Of a stretch of 64,000 nucleotides of DNA, positions 46,866-57,013 are shown piece by piece. Source of the DNA: an uncultured Alphaproteobacteria bacterium (GTDB lineage: Bacteria > Pseudomonadota > Alphaproteobacteria > Rhodobacterales > Rhodobacteraceae); contig CACNDI010000004.1 of assembly GCA_902619165.1 (NCBI GenBank), positions 118,635 through 182,634 on the forward strand, in the 5' to 3' direction. The notes below the pieces were generated by a model. The model was not told the DNA's origin. It did no database searches and worked only from the letters and a program-made list of their open reading frames with translations. Position 1 is the first letter of the stretch; each line of letters starts with the position of its first letter. The position numbers and the translations under genes were made by a program.

Positions 46866-48119
46866 TTGAAATTCAGTCGCCGAAACTTGATTAAATCCTT
46901 CGCTGCTCTTGGCTCAGTAGGCTTTTCGACTAGGGTTCTAGCTCAAGACAAACCAAATCCAAATAACCTTCCCCCAAACTTACCTGAATGGACACCAGAC
47001 TTAGGTGTGGGGGTTGATGAAAATCCTTATGGAAGTCCCTCAGAGTTTGAAAGTGATGTTATTAGACGAAATGTCCCTTGGCTTACTGCTTCGCCTCAGT
47101 CATCAGTTAATTTTACACCTTTGCAGGATCTTGAAGGGATCGTAACCCCAAATGGCCTATGCTTTGAAAGACATCATGGTGGAGTAGCTGAAATTAATCC
47201 AACTGATTACCGCCTAATGATAAATGGATTGGTGGATAGAGAGATGATCTTCAGTCTTGATGATTTGAAGAGGTTTCCTCAAGTCAATAAATTTTATTTC
47301 CTAGAATGTGCTGCTAATGGGGGTATGGAATGGAAAGGGGCTCAACTTAATGGGTGCCAATATACTTTTGGTATGGTTCATAACGTTCAATATACTGGGG
47401 TGAAGCTAAGTGATCTACTTAGAGAGACGGGATTAAAGCCGAAGGCAAAATGGGTTTTGGCTGAAGGCAGTGATACTTCAGGAATGACGCGATCAATTCC
47501 CATCGAAAAGATTTTGGATGATTGTTTGATTGCGTGGGCGATGAATGGTGAAGCTTTAAGACCAGAGCAAGGCTACCCTGCTCGCCTTGTGGTGCCTGGG
47601 TGGGAAGGAAATATGTGGGTTAAATGGATAAGGAGACTTGAGTTTGGTGACAAGCCTTACATGACAAGAGAAGAGACATCCAAATATACCGACTTACTCA
47701 CAGACGGAAAGGCAAGAATGTTTACATGGGTTATGGAAGCAAAGTCAGTAGTTACATCGCCAAGCCCTGAAAAGCCAATCCTACACAAAGGGGTTCAACA
47801 ATTAAGAGGCTTAGCTTGGTCTGGCAAAGGAAAAATAAAAAGGGTAGATGTCTCTTTAGACGGTGGGAAAAACTGGAGAACCGCACAGCTCCATGCACCA
47901 ATAATGTCCAAATCTTTAGTAAGATTCACAATCCCATTTGAATGGAGTGGTGAGGAGCTTTTGATCCAATCGAGAGCAATAGATGATACTGGATATGTCC
48001 AGCCAAATATCCACGAACTTCAAAAGATAAGAGGTAAAAATTCAATTTACCATAATAATTCAATTGCCACTTGGTTGGTAAGTAAATCTGGAAAGGTCGA
48101 CAATGTACGTTTGGGTTAA
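46866..48119 (+). CDS. soxC: Sulfane dehydrogenase, molybdenum subunit SoxC
   Basis: 417 residues starting at TTG 46866 with a twin-arginine signal (FSRRNLIKSFAALGSVGF). The Moco core follows the sulfite-oxidase family: TPNGLCFERHHGG, FLECAANGG with the molybdenum-ligand Cys, HNVQYTGVKLSDLL and RLVVPGWEGNMWVKWIRRLE. A C-terminal dimerisation domain is present. SoxC with SoxD oxidises the sulfane sulfur on SoxY so that thiosulfate goes fully to sulfate without sulfur globules. It overlaps soxD by 17 bp. Confidence 0.95.
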   Translation: MKFSRRNLIKSFAALGSVGFSTRVLAQDKPNPNNLPPNLPEWTPDLGVGVDENPYGSPSEFESDVIRRNVPWLTASPQSSVNFTPLQDLEGIVTPNGLCFERHHGGVAEINPTDYRLMINGLVDREMIFSLDDLKRFPQVNKFYFLECAANGGMEWKGAQLNGCQYTFGMVHNVQYTGVKLSDLLRETGLKPKAKWVLAEGSDTSGMTRSIPIEKILDDCLIAWAMNGEALRPEQGYPARLVVPGWEGNMWVKWIRRLEFGDKPYMTREETSKYTDLLTDGKARMFTWVMEAKSVVTSPSPEKPILHKGVQQLRGLAWSGKGKIKRVDVSLDGGKNWRTAQLHAPIMSKSLVRFTIPFEWSGEELLIQSRAIDDTGYVQPNIHELQKIRGKNSIYHNNSIATWLVSKSGKVDNVRLG

Positions 48120-48741
48120 GATAGTATCAGCATTGATGCTGACTATTTTAATAAGTACATTTTCTTTGGAAGCATCAGACAGAGCATTTAATCTAGGGAG
48201 TATAGCAACAAGTCAACAAGTAAAAGGCTGGGACATTGATGTAAGACCAGATGGGGTAGGTGCTCCCATTGGCTCAGGTACAGCTTTTGATGGTGAAGAA
48301 GTTTTTGCAGAGCAATGTGCGTCGTGCCATGGAGACTTTGGAGAGGGAGTAGATAGATGGCCTGAATTAGTTGGGGGTGATGGAACTCTGAACACCCATG
48401 ATCCTTTAAAGACGACTGGCAGCTATTGGCCTTATGCTTCGACAATATTTGATTATATCTATAGGGCAATGCCTTTTGGTGCATCACAATCTCTTTCCTA
48501 CGATGAAACCTATCAGATAGTTGCCTATCTTTTATATATGAATGATATAATTGAAGATGATTTTGTCCTATCTGATCAAAACATTGGGTTAATCAAAATG
48601 CCTAACCAAGATGGCTTTCTTTTACCAGACCCCAGACCAGATGTATCCAACATTAATGGCAATCCCTGTATGGAAAACTGTAATGTACCAGTGAAGATAA
48701 TCGGGAAAGCAAAAGATATCGACGTAACTCCAGAAGACTGA
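48103..48741 (+). CDS. soxD: Cytochrome c SoxD, short one-heme form
   Basis: 212 residues with a signal peptide and a single heme motif CASCH (in EEVFAEQCASCHGDFGEG). Methionines in YRAMPFGASQSL offer the axial ligand. The Paracoccus type SoxD is nearly twice as long with two hemes. The second domain is absent here, as in some other lineages. It takes electrons from SoxC. It ends 45 bp before soxB. Not to be confused with sarcosine oxidase SoxD at 5.2-5.5 kb. Confidence 0.88.
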   Translation: MYVWVKIVSALMLTILISTFSLEASDRAFNLGSIATSQQVKGWDIDVRPDGVGAPIGSGTAFDGEEVFAEQCASCHGDFGEGVDRWPELVGGDGTLNTHDPLKTTGSYWPYASTIFDYIYRAMPFGASQSLSYDETYQIVAYLLYMNDIIEDDFVLSDQNIGLIKMPNQDGFLLPDPRPDVSNINGNPCMENCNVPVKIIGKAKDIDVTPED

Positions 48742-48786
48742 CTTTTTTCATTTTTATATTTAAGAAATTATCATTACACTGAGGTA

Positions 48787-50475
48787 ATGTTTAGCAGAAG
48801 AGAATTTCTACAATATTTGTCGGTAATGGGTGGTCTTTTTTCTACCAGTAGCTTCCCAACAATTGCCTCCCCAAAAAACATAACGGAAGCTGACCTTCTA
48901 AAATTCGACTCAAAGGGGCAAGTTACATTGTTGCACATAACCGACATGCACGCACAATTGAAGCCAATATATTTCCGACCACCATCAGAAAACTATGGAG
49001 TAGGAGACTTTGAAGGCATTCCACCTCATTTGGTAGGCAGCGATTTTTTGCGACATTTTGCAATAGAAAAAAATACGCCTTTGGCTTATGCGCATACCAT
49101 GGTGGATTATGTAAGCCTTGCCAAAGAGTATGGGAAATTGGGGGGATTGGATCGAACCGCTTATCTAATTAAAGCTATTCGTGAAGAAAGAGGAAATGAT
49201 AAGATTCTGCTATTGGACGGTGGCGATACATGGCAAGGATCATACACATCCCTTCAAACACAGGGTATGGATATGGTCTCTGTGATGAACCTACTTTCAC
49301 CAGATGCTATGGTAGGGCACTGGGAGTTTACACTCGGGAAGGAGAGGCTAAAAGAACTTACTGAATATCTTGACTGCCCATTTTTAGGTGGAAACGTTTT
49401 TGATACAGAATGGGAAGAACAAGTTTTTGATAGCACATCATTTTTTGAAAAAGGTGGGGTAAAGGTAGCAGTTATTGGCCAGCATTTCCCATATACGGCT
49501 ATTGCAAACCCGAGCTACTTAGTTAAAGGGTGGTCGTTTGGAATACGCACTGAGTTGCTACAGGAGAATGTAAATAAAGCGAGAGAAAATGGCGCAGAGG
49601 TAGTGGTTTTGCTTTCGCATAATGGGTTCGATGTAGATCAAAAACTTGCCAGAATTATTAATGGTATAGATGTCATTTTGACAGGCCATACTCATGATGC
49701 CATACCACATGCAATTAGATTAAACAATACTCTCTTGTTATCTTCGGGGTCTCATGGGAAGTACTTGGGGCGAATAGATTTAAAGGTTAGTAACGGAAAA
49801 GTTGTTGATAGCACATCATCATTAATCCCAGTTTTTTCTGAAATATTAAAGTCAGACCAAGAGATGATGGAGAAGATAAATGAGGTAAGAGCTCCTTACG
49901 AAATGGCTTCTCAGAAAGTAATTGGCCGAACGGGAGCACTATTATACAGGAGGGGTAATTTTAACGGAACCTGGGATGATGTGATTTGTGATTCAATAAT
50001 TGAACAAAGAGATAGTGAAATTTCATTAAGTCCAGGTTTTCGATGGGGAACGACCCTTTTACCTGACCAAAAAATAACTATTGAGGATATTTACAGTCAA
50101 ACTGCTATAAACTATCCGGAAGTCTACAAAATTAAAATGACCGGGAAAGCAATCAAAGAATTGCTTGAAGATGTTTGCGATAACATTTTTAATCCTGATC
50201 CGTTTTTTCAGCAAGGTGGAGATATGGTCAGAGTGGGTGGTATGACATATGAGTGCTACCCGAAAGAAAAGATGGGGCATCGCATAAAAAATTTAAAATT
50301 AATACGAAATGGCAAACATATTGAAAAAACCAAAGAGTATATAGTGTCTGGCTGGGGATCCGTAAATGAAAACGTAGAAGGTCCTCCTATATACGGGGTA
50401 CTACAAAACTACATCGTTGATAAACAGGAAATAAAACCAGAAAAGCCCTCACCAGTAAGGGTCATTGGAATGTAG
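48787..50475 (+). CDS. soxB: Sulfate thiohydrolase SoxB
   Basis: 562 residues with a twin-arginine-type signal (MFSRREFLQYLSVMGG). Dimanganese ligands are in LLHITDMHAQL, LLDGGDTWQGS, VGHWEFTLG, LLSHNGFD and LTGHTHDA. The ligand set and the GHWEFT segment distinguish SoxB from plain 5'-nucleotidases. It releases sulfate from SoxY-bound thiosulfate products. It is the last plus-strand gene of the cluster, convergent with soxF, with a shared hairpin between them. Confidence 0.95.
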   Translation: MFSRREFLQYLSVMGGLFSTSSFPTIASPKNITEADLLKFDSKGQVTLLHITDMHAQLKPIYFRPPSENYGVGDFEGIPPHLVGSDFLRHFAIEKNTPLAYAHTMVDYVSLAKEYGKLGGLDRTAYLIKAIREERGNDKILLLDGGDTWQGSYTSLQTQGMDMVSVMNLLSPDAMVGHWEFTLGKERLKELTEYLDCPFLGGNVFDTEWEEQVFDSTSFFEKGGVKVAVIGQHFPYTAIANPSYLVKGWSFGIRTELLQENVNKARENGAEVVVLLSHNGFDVDQKLARIINGIDVILTGHTHDAIPHAIRLNNTLLLSSGSHGKYLGRIDLKVSNGKVVDSTSSLIPVFSEILKSDQEMMEKINEVRAPYEMASQKVIGRTGALLYRRGNFNGTWDDVICDSIIEQRDSEISLSPGFRWGTTLLPDQKITIEDIYSQTAINYPEVYKIKMTGKAIKELLEDVCDNIFNPDPFFQQGGDMVRVGGMTYECYPKEKMGHRIKNLKLIRNGKHIEKTKEYIVSGWGSVNENVEGPPIYGVLQNYIVDKQEIKPEKPSPVRVIGM

Positions 50476-50477
50476 AT

Positions 50478-50505
50478 AGGAAGGCAGTTTAAAGACTGCC
50501 TTCCT
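50478..50505. terminator. Bidirectional hairpin between soxB and soxF
   Basis: A perfect 11-bp stem AGGAAGGCAGT / ACTGCCTTCCT with a 6-base loop, placed between the stops of two convergent genes. No long T-run, but the stem is strong and well positioned. Confidence 0.75.
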
Positions 50506-50514
50506 CAACAAAAA

Positions 50515-51783
50515 CTATGAGAACATATCGGTAGTTATACCGTTGTACCACCCTATAGACTCTTCGTAGGTCTTCTTACGCTTAGCGTTGCCCTCATCTG
50601 TTTTAGAGACGAACTTATCTACTACTTCGATCTTTTCTTCTCCAGCTTTGTAATTCGCTCCAACCTTTATTCCGTCATTAGTTGCTACCAAGGACCAACA
50701 TGTATTTGAGAATTTTGCAGGAAATACTCTGCTATCAGTTAGTTCGCCTCTTATATGATTTGCTGCAACCTTTGCTTGGCTATTCGCAGAGAAACCAGAT
50801 TTTGGCATCGCAGACGCAACTGATGCATCCCCCAGAACGTAAATATTACCATCTGCCTTGGTTTGCATAGATGCTGGAACTATTGGGCTCCAATCTCCAT
50901 CTGTTACACCGGCATTCATTGCTATAGCACCCGCCCTCTGGGCTGGTACCACACAAGCAACGTCCGCTTTGAATGTATCAAGATCAGTCTCAATTTCCAT
51001 TGTTTCTGGGTTTACGTTTTTAATGCCACCGTGAGTATCGTTATCAATCCACTCAACCATCCCAGGATAGTGCTTTTCCCAGCCGGCCATAAATAGACCT
51101 TGTTTAGAAAATTTATTTTTTGGATCTATAACAACAATTTTTGCAGTTGGATTTTTTTCTTTAAGTATATGGGCAACCATAGAAATGCGCTCGTAAGGTC
51201 CCGGAGGACATCTGTATGGGTTTGGTGGAGGAACCATAGCAAAGGTACCACCCTTAGGCATATTTAAGACTTGATCTCTCAAAACCTTGACTTGAGTTCC
51301 AGACTTCCAAGCGTGAGGCATTTTTGTTTGTGCTTCGACCGAGTACCCATCAATACTATCATATTTTATATCGATCCCTGGTGATAACACCAACCTATCA
51401 TAACTGACATTGGCCCCGGAGCCTAATCTCACTTTGCGTGCAGACGAGTCTACAGATATAGCCCAATCATGTACTACATTAACGCCATGATTAGCGCTTA
51501 AATTATCGTATGAATGGCCAATTGAATCATAATCTCGAAAACCCCCTAAATAAAGGTTCGAGTAAAAACATGTGTAATAATGTTTTGATGCTTCAATTAA
51601 AGTCACATCAATTGCGCCTTTCGAGTCTTTTGCAATGTATCTTGCAGCCGTTGCTCCACCTGCACCACCGCCAACAACAACGACCTTAGGACGAGCTGAT
51701 CCTGTAGAAATAGCAGGCATAGCTAACAAAGATGTTGAAGCAAGAGCAAAAGATACAAAGGAACGTCTAGATAGATTATGCAT
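50515..51783 (-). CDS. soxF: Flavoprotein SoxF (flavocytochrome c sulfide dehydrogenase, FccB-like)
   Basis: 422 residues with a twin-arginine signal (LSRRSFVSFALAST) and a dinucleotide motif KVVVVGGGAGGATAARYIA. The FccB-type segments YYTCFYSNLYLGG and NPYRCPPGPYERISM carry the redox-active cysteines, and YVLGDASVASAMPKSGFSAN binds FAD. With the small cytochrome encoded upstream it should oxidise sulfide or assist Sox turnover. It is transcribed opposite to soxB. Confidence 0.93.
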   Translation of the reverse strand: MHNLSRRSFVSFALASTSLLAMPAISTGSARPKVVVVGGGAGGATAARYIAKDSKGAIDVTLIEASKHYYTCFYSNLYLGGFRDYDSIGHSYDNLSANHGVNVVHDWAISVDSSARKVRLGSGANVSYDRLVLSPGIDIKYDSIDGYSVEAQTKMPHAWKSGTQVKVLRDQVLNMPKGGTFAMVPPPNPYRCPPGPYERISMVAHILKEKNPTAKIVVIDPKNKFSKQGLFMAGWEKHYPGMVEWIDNDTHGGIKNVNPETMEIETDLDTFKADVACVVPAQRAGAIAMNAGVTDGDWSPIVPASMQTKADGNIYVLGDASVASAMPKSGFSANSQAKVAANHIRGELTDSRVFPAKFSNTCWSLVATNDGIKVGANYKAGEEKIEVVDKFVSKTDEGNAKRKKTYEESIGWYNGITTDMFS

Positions 51784-51891
51784 TGTGTCCTCCCTATATT
51801 GTTTTCTTTAGTGTAACAGGATTATTTTTTTTTGAAAATAAAATTGAACAAGTGTTAGTTGTTTCTTTACATGTTTTTGATTAACTTCAGT

Positions 51892-52212
51892 TCATTTTTC
51901 CAAGCTATTAAAATAAATCGCTAAAGACGCTATTTGCTCTTTATCTAGAGCACTAGCAACCAATTGCATTACCTCGTTCTCCAGTTCTTTATTTTTATAT
52001 AATATTAGCTTCTTAGCGATATAAAGGGCTTCGGCGCCATTTATGGCAGGGATGCCTTCATCTGATGAGCTTTGATGACACGTTAAACATTGCCCCGATA
52101 AATATTCGCCGTAATCAAAGTCAGCTCCATCAAGCAACGGTTCTGCTAATAGTCCCCTAAATATCAGCAAACAAGAGATGGCTATAAAAAATTTAAAAAC
52201 AATATTTACCAC
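51892..52212 (-). CDS. soxE: Small cytochrome c, SoxE/FccA-like
   Basis: 106 residues with a signal (IVFKFFIAISCLLIFRGLLAE) and one heme motif CLTCH (in SGQCLTCHQSSSDEG), plus a short C-terminal helix IASLAIYFNSLEK. It starts at GTG 52212. It lies 108 bp upstream of soxF on the same strand, so it should be the heme subunit of the flavocytochrome, although it is short for SoxE. Confidence 0.75.
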   Translation of the reverse strand: MVNIVFKFFIAISCLLIFRGLLAEPLLDGADFDYGEYLSGQCLTCHQSSSDEGIPAINGAEALYIAKKLILYKNKELENEVMQLVASALDKEQIASLAIYFNSLEK

Positions 52213-52415
52213 ATAGTAATTTTACTCTCCGAAAAGCAAAATTGTAAATGACTTTTATACCGAGGAACAAAATTTACACATGTGGCTTTAGATCATCCTT
52301 ATGAGCTTACTGACCAAATATTAGATAGTTTATTTTCTTGGTTTATAATGGGAAAGTTGACCTCTTTACGTGTAGATTATAAACTAATAGATGTTTAGAA
52401 AAGACGGAGCCCAAA

Positions 52416-53615
52416 ATGACAAATAAATCAACTGGAAATAAAGTAATAGTAGCGGGAGTTGGAATGATTCCTTTTGCTAAGCCTGGAGCTTCAGAGACCT
52501 ATGATATTATGGGTGCAAAGGCAGCTCAGTTAGCACTCCGAGACAGCGGTGTAGACTATAAAAATATCCAAAGTGCCTTTGTTGGATATGTATTTGGAGA
52601 TTCCACATCAGGTCAGCGGGCTTTGTATCATGTTGGCATGACAGGTATTCCAATTATAAATGTAAACAATAACTGTTCCACAGGTTCCACAGCACTCTAT
52701 TTGGCAAGGCAAGCGATAGAAAGTGGTTCTAGTGATTGTGTTCTGGCTCTCGGCTTTGAGCAAATGCGACCTGGAGCGCTAGGTGATATCTACACTGACA
52801 GACCAAGTCCTTTTGGTGAATTTAATGAAACCTGCGAACAGTTAGTAGGGAACGCAGAAATTCCATTAGCGTTACGTTACTTTGGAGGTGCTGGAAAATC
52901 ACATATGGATAAATATGGGACCACTATGAAAGATTTTGCAAAAATTAGAGCTAAAGCAAGCAGACATGCTGCTAAAAATCCGTTAGCCCTATTCAAAAAA
53001 GAGGTCAGTGAGGAAGAAGTAATGGAGTCTCCAATTATGTGGCCAGGTGTTATGACAAGATTAATGGCTTGCCCACCAACCTGTGGTGGGGCTGCTGCTG
53101 TATTAGTTTCTGAAAAGTTTGCGAATAAATACAATATCGATTCCAGTGTGAAGATTTTAGCGCAGGCGATGACAACTGATTATGAGTCTACTTTTTCAGA
53201 GAAGGATATGATGCAATTAGTAGGCTACGACATGACTAAGGAGGCGGCAAAAAATGTATATCAGCAAACTGGAGTTGATGTTAAAGATGTGGACGTAGTG
53301 GAATTACACGATTGTTTTGCCCACAATGAGCTTATAACTTATGAAGCTCTTGGCTTATGTGAAGAAGGCGAAGCGCAAAAGTTTGTTCAAGATGGAGATA
53401 ATACTTTCGGGGGCAAATTTGTCACCAATCCTTCCGGAGGATTACTTTCAAAGGGACATCCATTGGGGGCAACTGGATTAGCACAGTGTTTCGAGTTGAC
53501 CCAGCAACTTCGTGGAAACGCAGGCGAAAAGCAAGTTGATGGCGCTAAAACAGCTCTACAGCATAATCTCGGCTTGGGCGGAGCGTGTGTAACTACGCTT
53601 TATCAAAGCACATAA
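52416..53615 (+). CDS. Thiolase-fold lipid-transfer protein (SCP-x type)
   Basis: 399 residues of the thiolase superfamily. The nucleophilic Cys is in NNNCSTGSTALYLARQ (about 86-101), with HDCFAHNE and the C-terminal GHPLGATGLAQC loop. The pattern fits sterol-carrier-protein-x-like thiolases, often annotated lipid-transfer protein, rather than biosynthetic acetyl-CoA acetyltransferases. It may cleave branched or side-chain 3-ketoacyl-CoA. It is a single gene, convergent with htpG. Confidence 0.88.
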   Translation: MTNKSTGNKVIVAGVGMIPFAKPGASETYDIMGAKAAQLALRDSGVDYKNIQSAFVGYVFGDSTSGQRALYHVGMTGIPIINVNNNCSTGSTALYLARQAIESGSSDCVLALGFEQMRPGALGDIYTDRPSPFGEFNETCEQLVGNAEIPLALRYFGGAGKSHMDKYGTTMKDFAKIRAKASRHAAKNPLALFKKEVSEEEVMESPIMWPGVMTRLMACPPTCGGAAAVLVSEKFANKYNIDSSVKILAQAMTTDYESTFSEKDMMQLVGYDMTKEAAKNVYQQTGVDVKDVDVVELHDCFAHNELITYEALGLCEEGEAQKFVQDGDNTFGGKFVTNPSGGLLSKGHPLGATGLAQCFELTQQLRGNAGEKQVDGAKTALQHNLGLGGACVTTLYQST

Positions 53616-53620
53616 TTTGA

Positions 53621-55477
53621 TCAGCTTAGAGCTATGCCCAAGAATTTTGACATTCTTTGGTTGAATTTCGCTATGTCGTTAGGCAGCTCTCCTTCCACCA
53701 TCTTTGCCTGATCAAACAGTAGAAAAGAGACATCATTCAAAGCATCTTTGTCTGTATCCTTAATCTTATTTAGTTTCTTAATAATATTATGATCAGGATT
53801 TATCTCTAATATTCTGGGCATCCCCTTGAAATCTTTATTTTGAATTTTCATTATTCTTTCCATCTGAACATCCATGCCAGTATCAGGTGCGACTAGACAG
53901 CATGCGCTGTCAACCAGTTTTGTAGACACTTTAACATCTTGTACGCTTTCACCTAGTATTTCCTTGATTTTTTCAACTAGACCTTTTATGCCTGCGGGTG
54001 GTTTCTTTTCTTTTTCTTTTTTATCGTCTGAAAAAGCTGTTAAGTCTATATCGCCTTTGGTAATAGAAACAAACTTTCGGTCTTGAAATTCACCTGCCAT
54101 AGATAACCAAAACGTATCGATCGGGTCCGTTAAAAATAAAACGTCTAGCTTCTTTTTCTTGAATACTTCGAGATGCGGGCTGCCTTCTGCCATCTCTTTA
54201 TTCTCTGCTGCTAAATAGTATATATCTTTCTGTTCAGTGTTCATTTTTTCGATATAATCAGATAAAAACACTGGTTTATCGTCGTTCATAGATTGGAATT
54301 TTGATAACTCGAGAAGTTCTGTCTTTAGGTCAAAATCCTCATAAATTCCTTCTTTAAGAACGATGCCAAATTCATTCCAAAAAGACGAATATTTTTCTTG
54401 GTCTTTATCTTTCATCTTTTTCAGTTCGTTAATGACCCTCTTCTTTAATGCCTTAGAGATTTTCTTCAAGGTGATATTATGTTGTAGCATTTCTCTACTA
54501 ACATTAAGGTCAACGTCTGAGGTGTCGACTATACCTCTGACGAACCTAAGCCATCTTGGTAAAATGCTTTCAGAGTCATCGGTTATCAGGACCCGGTTTG
54601 AATAAAGTTTGATCTTAGATTTTACATCCATTTGAAACAAATCAAATGGTCTTGAATCCGGAATAAAGAGAAGGTTTATATAGCTTAATGTTCCTTCAAC
54701 TTTATTGTGTAAGGTGAGTAAAGGTTTATTAAATCCAGCACCAATTTGTTTGTAAAACTCTTCATATTGTTCGGCAGAAATATCTTTCTTCTCTCTTGTC
54801 CAAATAGCTGAAGCTTTATTAAGCAACTCAGGTGCTTTGTTTCCATCAATGAAATTTACAGAATACATTAAATGATCTGAATACTTTCGAGTTACAAAAC
54901 CTATCCTTTCTTTATCAAGATATTCCTTTTCGCTCTTTTTTATATGGAGGGTGATTTCTGTTCCGACCTCCTCTTTATTAGCTTCAGAAATTTCGTATCC
55001 TGAAATACCATCAGATTCCCATTTGTTTGCTTTTGTTTGCCCAACACCCTTGCTTACAACTTCAACTTTGTCAGCAACCATAAAAGCGGAATAAAAACCC
55101 ACACCAAACTGGCCTATAAGATTAACATCTTTTTTCTTCTTGTCTTTTCCTGCGTTTTTTTCAAGCTCTGCCAAGAATTCTGTAGTTCCGGATTTAGCAA
55201 TGGTACCTAAAGAATTTTCTAATTCTTCTTTGCTCATACCGACTCCGTTATCTTTTATTATCAGAGTGCTATCCTTTTTACTTGATTGGATCTCAATTTT
55301 AAGATCGTCTGTCCCAACGTTATCATTTTTGTCAGTCAGAGAAAGAAAACGGCGCTTATCAAGCGCATCACTGCTATTAGAAATCAATTCTCTAAGAAAG
55401 ATCTCTTTTTCTGAGTAGAGTGAATTAATTACAATGTTAAGAACGCGACCAGTATCTGCTTCAAAAGCCTTTTTCAT
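53621..55477 (-). CDS. htpG: Molecular chaperone HtpG (Hsp90)
   Basis: 618 residues. The GHKL ATPase N-domain has EIFLRELISNSSDALDK (about 25-41), DNGVGMSKEEL and IGQFGVGFYSAF. The middle domain has RGIVDTSDVDLNVSREMLQ, and the C-terminal dimerisation domain ends near FNQRMSKFLGIAL. The long upstream gap to the DAHP synthase gene is shared by two divergent promoters. It is probably stress-induced, though no heat-shock box was identified. Confidence 0.97.
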   Translation of the reverse strand: MKKAFEADTGRVLNIVINSLYSEKEIFLRELISNSSDALDKRRFLSLTDKNDNVGTDDLKIEIQSSKKDSTLIIKDNGVGMSKEELENSLGTIAKSGTTEFLAELEKNAGKDKKKKDVNLIGQFGVGFYSAFMVADKVEVVSKGVGQTKANKWESDGISGYEISEANKEEVGTEITLHIKKSEKEYLDKERIGFVTRKYSDHLMYSVNFIDGNKAPELLNKASAIWTREKKDISAEQYEEFYKQIGAGFNKPLLTLHNKVEGTLSYINLLFIPDSRPFDLFQMDVKSKIKLYSNRVLITDDSESILPRWLRFVRGIVDTSDVDLNVSREMLQHNITLKKISKALKKRVINELKKMKDKDQEKYSSFWNEFGIVLKEGIYEDFDLKTELLELSKFQSMNDDKPVFLSDYIEKMNTEQKDIYYLAAENKEMAEGSPHLEVFKKKKLDVLFLTDPIDTFWLSMAGEFQDRKFVSITKGDIDLTAFSDDKKEKEKKPPAGIKGLVEKIKEILGESVQDVKVSTKLVDSACCLVAPDTGMDVQMERIMKIQNKDFKGMPRILEINPDHNIIKKLNKIKDTDKDALNDVSFLLFDQAKMVEGELPNDIAKFNQRMSKFLGIALS

Positions 55478-55650
55478 TGAGAAATTTCCTTCATTATTGA
55501 ATTAGTTGATCTTATTTATGTATTGAATATTCAGTAGTCAATAAGAACAAACGATTTTTTTCGCTTTTTTTAGTATTGTTCAGGTTGTTTTTTAGGCCCA
55601 ATAAGTGTAAGACCTACCTTGGCAATAATTTTAGTCACAAAGGAATGTGG

Positions 55651-56988
55651 ATGGACTGGGATAAAAAAGGTTGGCGTGGGAAACCAAGAGTTCAGATGCC
55701 TACTTATGGTAATCTAGATGAGTTAGCATCTGTAGAGAGTAGCCTAGAAGCATTGCCACCGTTAGTTTTCGCCGGAGAGGTGAGAAATTTAAGGGAACAG
55801 CTTGCTAAAGTAGGCACGGGCGAAGCTTTTTTACTTCAGGGAGGAGATTGCGCTGAAAGCTTTTCAGAATTTTCGGCAAACTTAATAAGAGATACGTTTA
55901 AAGTAATGCTCCAAATGGCCGTTGTGCTTACCTTTGGCTCAAAAAAGCCAGTGGTGAAGATTGGTCGTATGGCAGGACAGTTTGCGAAGCCTCGGTCTGC
56001 AGACTATGAAACAATCAATGATCAAAAACTACCATCATACCGAGGAGATATTATCAATGATATTGCGCCGGACTTGAAAAGTAGAGAGCCTGATCCAAAG
56101 AGAATGCTTCAAGCCTATACACAATCAGCGGCCTCTGTGAATCTATTGAGAGCATTTTCTCAAGGAGGCTTTGCTGATATACGTCAAGTTCACTCTTGGA
56201 CCCTAGAGAACACTAGGACAGGAAGCAGATATACACAGTTTTCAGAGCTTGCTGAGAGAATTTCTGAGGCTCTTGACTTCATGGAAGCGGCTGGTGTTTC
56301 TCCCAACAATACTCAGACGCTTAGAAAAGTTGATTTCTATACAAGCCACGAAGCATTGCTTTTGGAATATGAAGAGGCACTTTGTAGAATTGACAGCCTC
56401 ACGGGTAATCCAATTGCGGGTTCAGGCCATATGCTTTGGATCGGGGATAGAACGAGAGATCTAGATGGGGCTCATGTCGACTTTTGTAGTGGTGTGGAGA
56501 ATCCAATAGGACTTAAGTGTGGGCCCAGTCTATCTAAAGACGATTTGGTGAGACTAGTTCAAAAGCTCAATCCAAAAAATGAAATGGGTAGGCTCACTTT
56601 AATAACTAGATTCGGTCATAACAAAGTTTTGGATTATCTACCGGGACTAATAAAGATTGTTCAATCAGAAGGGCTAAATGTTGTTTGGTGCTGTGATCCC
56701 ATGCATGGAAACACTGTTAAGTCAACCAGTGGGTTCAAGACTAGACCATTTGATCATGTATTGGCTGAGGTACAAAATTCGTTCACAGCTCATCGATCAG
56801 AAGGGACTTATCTTGGCGGTGTACATTTTGAAATGACAGGAAAAGATGTAACCGAGTGTACTGGTGGACTTCAATTAATTGATGATGAAGACCTTTCCTT
56901 GCGGTATCACACTGCCTGTGACCCCAGATTGAATGCTTCTCAATCCCTTGAGCTTGCATTTTTAGTAGCGGAACAATTGGAAAAATAA
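55651..56988 (+). CDS. 3-deoxy-7-phosphoheptulonate synthase, class II
   Basis: First enzyme of aromatic amino acid synthesis (PEP plus erythrose-4-phosphate). It has 445 residues from ATG 55651, which follows AAAGGA at good spacing and starts [12 protein letters not shown], the usual class II beginning. Earlier in-frame starts lack a site. Key segments: [57 protein letters not shown] and CDPMHGNT. Probably heads an operon with serB, gmk and plsC. Confidence 0.95.
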   Translation: MDWDKKGWRGKPRVQMPTYGNLDELASVESSLEALPPLVFAGEVRNLREQLAKVGTGEAFLLQGGDCAESFSEFSANLIRDTFKVMLQMAVVLTFGSKKPVVKIGRMAGQFAKPRSADYETINDQKLPSYRGDIINDIAPDLKSREPDPKRMLQAYTQSAASVNLLRAFSQGGFADIRQVHSWTLENTRTGSRYTQFSELAERISEALDFMEAAGVSPNNTQTLRKVDFYTSHEALLLEYEEALCRIDSLTGNPIAGSGHMLWIGDRTRDLDGAHVDFCSGVENPIGLKCGPSLSKDDLVRLVQKLNPKNEMGRLTLITRFGHNKVLDYLPGLIKIVQSEGLNVVWCCDPMHGNTVKSTSGFKTRPFDHVLAEVQNSFTAHRSEGTYLGGVHFEMTGKDVTECTGGLQLIDDEDLSLRYHTACDPRLNASQSLELAFLVAEQLEK

Positions 56989-57013
56989 AACAAGGCGAAT
57001 ACCCACTTTTGTA

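Noticed and set aside
48188..48487. A 99-codon frame opposite soxD
   Set aside because: It is antisense to the heme domain of SoxD with a Gln/His-rich artefact composition.
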